Shown here one piece after another: positions 14,302 through 16,202 of a stretch of DNA of 16,202 bases; the stretch's first letter is position 1, and each line of letters opens with the position of its first letter. The notes beneath the pieces were generated by a model. It made no database searches and was not told the DNA's origin. It saw only the letters and a list, made by a program, of their open reading frames with translations. Where the stretch lies: positions 1 through 16,202 of the forward strand of contig JAKSSQ010000013.1 of assembly GCA_024403005.1 (NCBI GenBank), read 5' to 3'. The DNA is from Clostridia bacterium (GTDB taxonomy: Bacteria; Bacillota; Clostridia; Peptostreptococcales; Anaerovoracaceae). The position numbers were made by a program, and so were the translations under genes.

Positions 14302-14330
14302 TTGCCCCGGGGGATATTTGTATGTATACT
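14302..14330 (+). promoter_or_regulatory. Promoter of the leader RNA / ABC transporter operon
   Basis: -35 TTGCCC (14302-14307, 4/6), a 17-nt spacer and -10 TATACT (14325-14330, 5/6) predict a start near 14337, giving a 5' leader of about 380 nt. It is divergent from the regulator promoter. Confidence 0.6.
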
Positions 14331-14336
14331 GTGAAG

Positions 14337-14700
14337 GCTGTACAAGTTTATTTATACAGTAAATTTTGGATGGTGCCTGAAACACTGACACATGAAGGCA
14401 TCTTTAAGCTGGATTTCCGGCGCATAGACCAAAGGCGAGAAAGCGTTCTCGCTCAGCACCGCACGACCGAGTAAGGCGGTAATAGCTGAAACAAACCGTG
14501 GTTCCCGCGGCACGCGCGGGGGTACCGTAATGGAGCTGATAATTCTAAAATGATTAAAATCGAATACTTTAAGGCTAATGCGGGCATGAGGAAGTCCGCT
14601 TTGACATCCGTTTGTGTTGGGATGTCTGAAATCGACCAGGCCTTGGTAATTAATAGCAAATGTGTTGGTAGCTCAGTGCAGTGCACGGGGCTATTTTGTG
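14337..14700 (+). ncRNA. Long structured leader RNA, candidate cis-regulatory element of unknown class
   Basis: This gene-free stretch holds many hairpins. In order: CTGTA/TACAG (14338-14359); an enclosing pair GGTGC/GCACC (14372-14376 with 14456-14460) around GCTGG-ATTT-CCGGC (14408-14421) and a perfect 7-bp GCGAGAA-AGCG-TTCTCGC (14435-14452); CCCGCG/CGCGGG (14504-14520); then AAGGC/GCCTT (14571-14575 with 14640-14644) closing a junction with hairpins GCGGGC/GTCCGC (14580-14599) and GACATCC/GGATGTC (14603-14626). It ends in an intrinsic terminator just before the ribosome binding site of the ABC gene, as in attenuators and riboswitches. I compared it by memory with T-box, lysine, glycine, SAM, cobalamin, c-di-GMP, c-di-AMP, guanidine and other classes, plus RNase P, tmRNA and SRP RNA, and found no match. 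No convincing ORF lies in it. Confidence 0.6.
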
Positions 14701-14705
14701 TTTCT
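14669..14705 (+). terminator. Intrinsic terminator at the end of the leader (attenuator)
   Basis: TAGCTC-A-GTGC-AGT-GCAC-G-GGGCTA (14669-14693) forms a 10-bp stem with one A-G mismatch, followed by TTTTGTGTTT. It ends before AGGAGG (14707-14712). Upstream AATAGC (14652-14657) can pair with GCTATT (14690-14695), taking the terminator's right arm, so a simple antiterminator is available. Confidence 0.7.
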
Positions 14706-14720
14706 TAGGAGGTTTTTTGC

Positions 14721-15857
14721 ATGAGCATGATTGAAATCAAACATTTAAGAAAAGAATACGATAACGTAACACCTCTTGAGGACATTAACGTTTCCATAAA
14801 TAAGGGGGATATTATTTCCATTATCGGACCTTCCGGTACAGGTAAATCCACCCTTCTGCGCTGCATTAACATGCTGGAAACACCTACATCCGGAAGCATT
14901 ATCGTAGACGGACAGGACATTACAGCACCCGGATGCGACATTAACGAAGTAAGAAAGAAGATGGGCATGGTATTCCAGTCCTTCAACTTATTTGGTCACC
15001 TTACCGTTATTGAAAACATCATGAACCCCCAGATTACACTTCTGGGCAGAGGCCGCCAGGAAGCTTACGACAAGGCTATGGATCTGCTGAACACAGTAGG
15101 TCTGTGGTCCAAGGCTTTAAACTATCCCGACGAACTTTCCGGCGGACAGCAGCAGAGAATTGCCATCGCAAGAGCTCTTGCAATGGACCCCGAAATTATT
15201 CTTTTCGATGAACCCACTTCCGCTCTTGACCCCAGCATGATCGGCGAAGTACAGTCCGTAATCCGCATGCTTGCAAAGACCGGCCGCACCATGATGATCG
15301 TTACTCACGAAATGGATTTCGCACGCAAGATTTCCAACAGAATCTTCTTCATGTGCGACGGCGGCATCTACGAAGACGGCACACCCAAGCAGATCTTCGA
15401 ACAGCCCAGAAAGGAAAAGACCAAGAGGTTCATCCACAGACTTTCTTCCCTTACATATCATGTGGAGAACGAAGACTACGACTTCGAATCCATGTACGAC
15501 GAATTCCAGTCCTACGCAGAAAAGCTGCTTATTGAAAACGAACGTGTTTCCAAGGTTCAGCTTGCCATCGAAGAAATCTGCGTAAACAACCTGCTGCAGA
15601 GAGAAGGCGTGGACCACGACGTACTCATCGGAATCGACTACTCCGAAAAGAAGGACGTTCTCACACTTCGCGTACGCTACAAGGGCGACCATTTCGACGT
15701 ATCCAACTACGACAGCCCCCTGTTCCAGGATGTACTTGCAGAAAGCACTACAGTAATGGAAGACGAAACCTTCCCTGCAGAAGAACCTACAGCAGAAAAT
15801 CCCTTCGCTGCTTACAACAACAAGATTACTATCAGACTGAGATGGGAGGAAATGTAG
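14721..15857 (+). CDS. Amino-acid-type ABC transporter ATPase with C-terminal GHKL/RsbW-like domain
   Basis: A 378-residue protein. Residues 1-241 form a GlnQ/HisP-class ATPase of polar amino-acid importers: Walker A GPSGTGKST (36-44), Q-loop VFQSFNLFGHLTV, signature LSGGQQQR, Walker B IILFDEPTSALDP and the switch His in VTHEMDFA. GlnQ proteins end near here. The extra 135 residues resemble an anti-sigma/histidine-kinase type ATP-binding fold: a helical start, then VQLAIEEICVNNLL (E285, N289), like the N-box of RsbW proteins, and beta strands (VLIGIDYSEKKDVLTLRVRY). Clear glycine-rich G1/G2 boxes are not seen, so ATP binding by this part is doubtful. AGGAGG lies 8 nt before the ATG. The gene follows a long leader with an attenuator. 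The binding-protein gene starts 1 nt after its stop, so translation is probably coupled. Confidence 0.88.
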   Translation: MSMIEIKHLRKEYDNVTPLEDINVSINKGDIISIIGPSGTGKSTLLRCINMLETPTSGSIIVDGQDITAPGCDINEVRKKMGMVFQSFNLFGHLTVIENIMNPQITLLGRGRQEAYDKAMDLLNTVGLWSKALNYPDELSGGQQQRIAIARALAMDPEIILFDEPTSALDPSMIGEVQSVIRMLAKTGRTMMIVTHEMDFARKISNRIFFMCDGGIYEDGTPKQIFEQPRKEKTKRFIHRLSSLTYHVENEDYDFESMYDEFQSYAEKLLIENERVSKVQLAIEEICVNNLLQREGVDHDVLIGIDYSEKKDVLTLRVRYKGDHFDVSNYDSPLFQDVLAESTTVMEDETFPAEEPTAENPFAAYNNKITIRLRWEEM

Positions 15858-15858
15858 C

Positions 15859-16202
15859 ATGAAAAACAGAAGAAGATCATTAACTGCAATCTGTGCAGTA
15901 CTGCTCCTTTCCATGATTCTGTCCTGCGCATCCGTATTCGCAGCAACGATCGAAGAAATTTCAACAATCGCAGATCTGGACAATACAAAGCTGGGCGTAC
16001 AGACCGGCGTTCTGTACGAAGACCACATCAAGGACGATATCGAAGGAGAAGAATGGTTCTATTATAAGATGCCCAACGATATGATCCTGGCCCTTAAATC
16101 CAACAAGATCGACGCTTATTTAATCGAAGAAGTAGGTTACTATGCTCAGCACTACGAGCACCCCGAACTTGCAAGACTGGACGAGCTTGCAGGCACTCAG
16201 CC
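15859..16202 (+). CDS. Extracellular substrate-binding protein of the ABC transporter (partial)
   Basis: The first 114 residues of a secreted protein cut by the right edge. A signal peptide (MKNRRRSLTAICAVLLLSMI...) ends either at SVFA|AT or at the lipoprotein-like ILSC; the -2 Leu makes the lipobox imperfect. The mature part (LDNTKLGVQTGVLYEDHI, then MILALKSNKIDAYLIEE) matches the second-lobe region of family 3 solute-binding proteins, which begins DLKGKKVGVQTGT. The mature protein therefore starts at lobe 2, skipping the first part of lobe 1, so it may be circularly arranged, duplicated, or fused to the permease further on. GGGAGGA inside the end of the ABC gene gives an 8-nt spacing to this ATG. 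The substrate is probably an amino acid but is not shown by the sequence. Confidence 0.82.
   Translation, partial: MKNRRRSLTAICAVLLLSMILSCASVFAATIEEISTIADLDNTKLGVQTGVLYEDHIKDDIEGEEWFYYKMPNDMILALKSNKIDAYLIEEVGYYAQHYEHPELARLDELAGTQ

Noticed and set aside
14500..14535. GGGGGTACCG resembling the T-box antiterminator (GGTGGNACCGCG)
   Set aside because: It lies about 150 nt before the terminator, the TGG of the T-box sequence is missing, and no stem I AG-bulge or specifier pattern was found. The downstream gene is also not a synthetase.
14667..14676. GGTAGCTCAG, like the D-arm of a tRNA
   Set aside because: No acceptor stem, anticodon arm or T-arm (GGTTCGAATC) follows. The bases form part of the terminator stem.
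15117..16031. 304-residue minus-strand frame opposite the ABC ATPase
   Set aside because: Antisense shadow spanning two real plus-strand genes and their coupled junction.

Overview
The window looks like chromosome from an anaerobic Gram-positive bacterium of the class Clostridia. The signs are strong AGGAGG-type ribosome binding sites, TATAAT and extended -10 promoters, a bacterial acyl-ACP thioesterase, an ABC-F protein closest in memory to Bacillus YfmM, and an amino-acid-fermentation style operon (AtoE, BKACE, hydroxyacid dehydrogenase) under sigma-54 control. A family such as Anaerovoracaceae / Family XIII would fit, but that is only a guess. Base composition by eye is roughly balanced and fairly even across the window. 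I saw no phage, IS element, CRISPR array, tRNA or rRNA.

Left part (1-9112) is a series of mostly convergent or divergent single genes separated by clear bidirectional terminators: the tail of an unidentified gene; rsuA (16S rRNA pseudouridine synthase, minus); an acyl-ACP thioesterase (plus); a hormone-sensitive-lipase-type esterase and an ABC-F ATPase (both minus); a secreted M13 zinc metallopeptidase with an S-layer-homology-like N-terminal region (plus); an acyl-CoA synthetase and, upstream of it, a small zinc-ribbon protein (both minus). The thioesterase, esterase and acyl-CoA synthetase all act on fatty acids or acyl esters, but they do not form one operon.

Central part (9192-14200, all minus) is a coherent catabolic unit. 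A sigma-54 enhancer-binding protein (PAS, AAA+, Fis-type HTH) lies just upstream of a three-gene operon: 3-hydroxyacid dehydrogenase of the 3HCDH family, a BKACE (beta-keto acid cleavage enzyme), and the short-chain fatty acid transporter AtoE. Between regulator and operon lie, in order, two matching palindromic candidate enhancer sites (TGTTG-N8-CAACA), the regulator's terminator, and a consensus -24/-12 promoter. A third, weaker copy of the site sits just upstream of the regulator's own promoter. The likely chemistry is oxidation of a beta-hydroxy acid to a beta-keto acid, then cleavage with acetyl-CoA to acetoacetate and a new acyl-CoA, with AtoE moving the short-chain acid. The true substrate is unknown.

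Right part (14201-16202, plus) begins with a roughly 380-nt leader that folds into several strong hairpins and ends in an intrinsic terminator immediately before a ribosome binding site. It fits a cis-regulatory attenuator or riboswitch, and I could not match it to a known class. It precedes an unusual amino-acid-type ABC transporter ATPase that carries a C-terminal GHKL/RsbW-like domain, followed by a substrate-binding protein cut off by the window edge.
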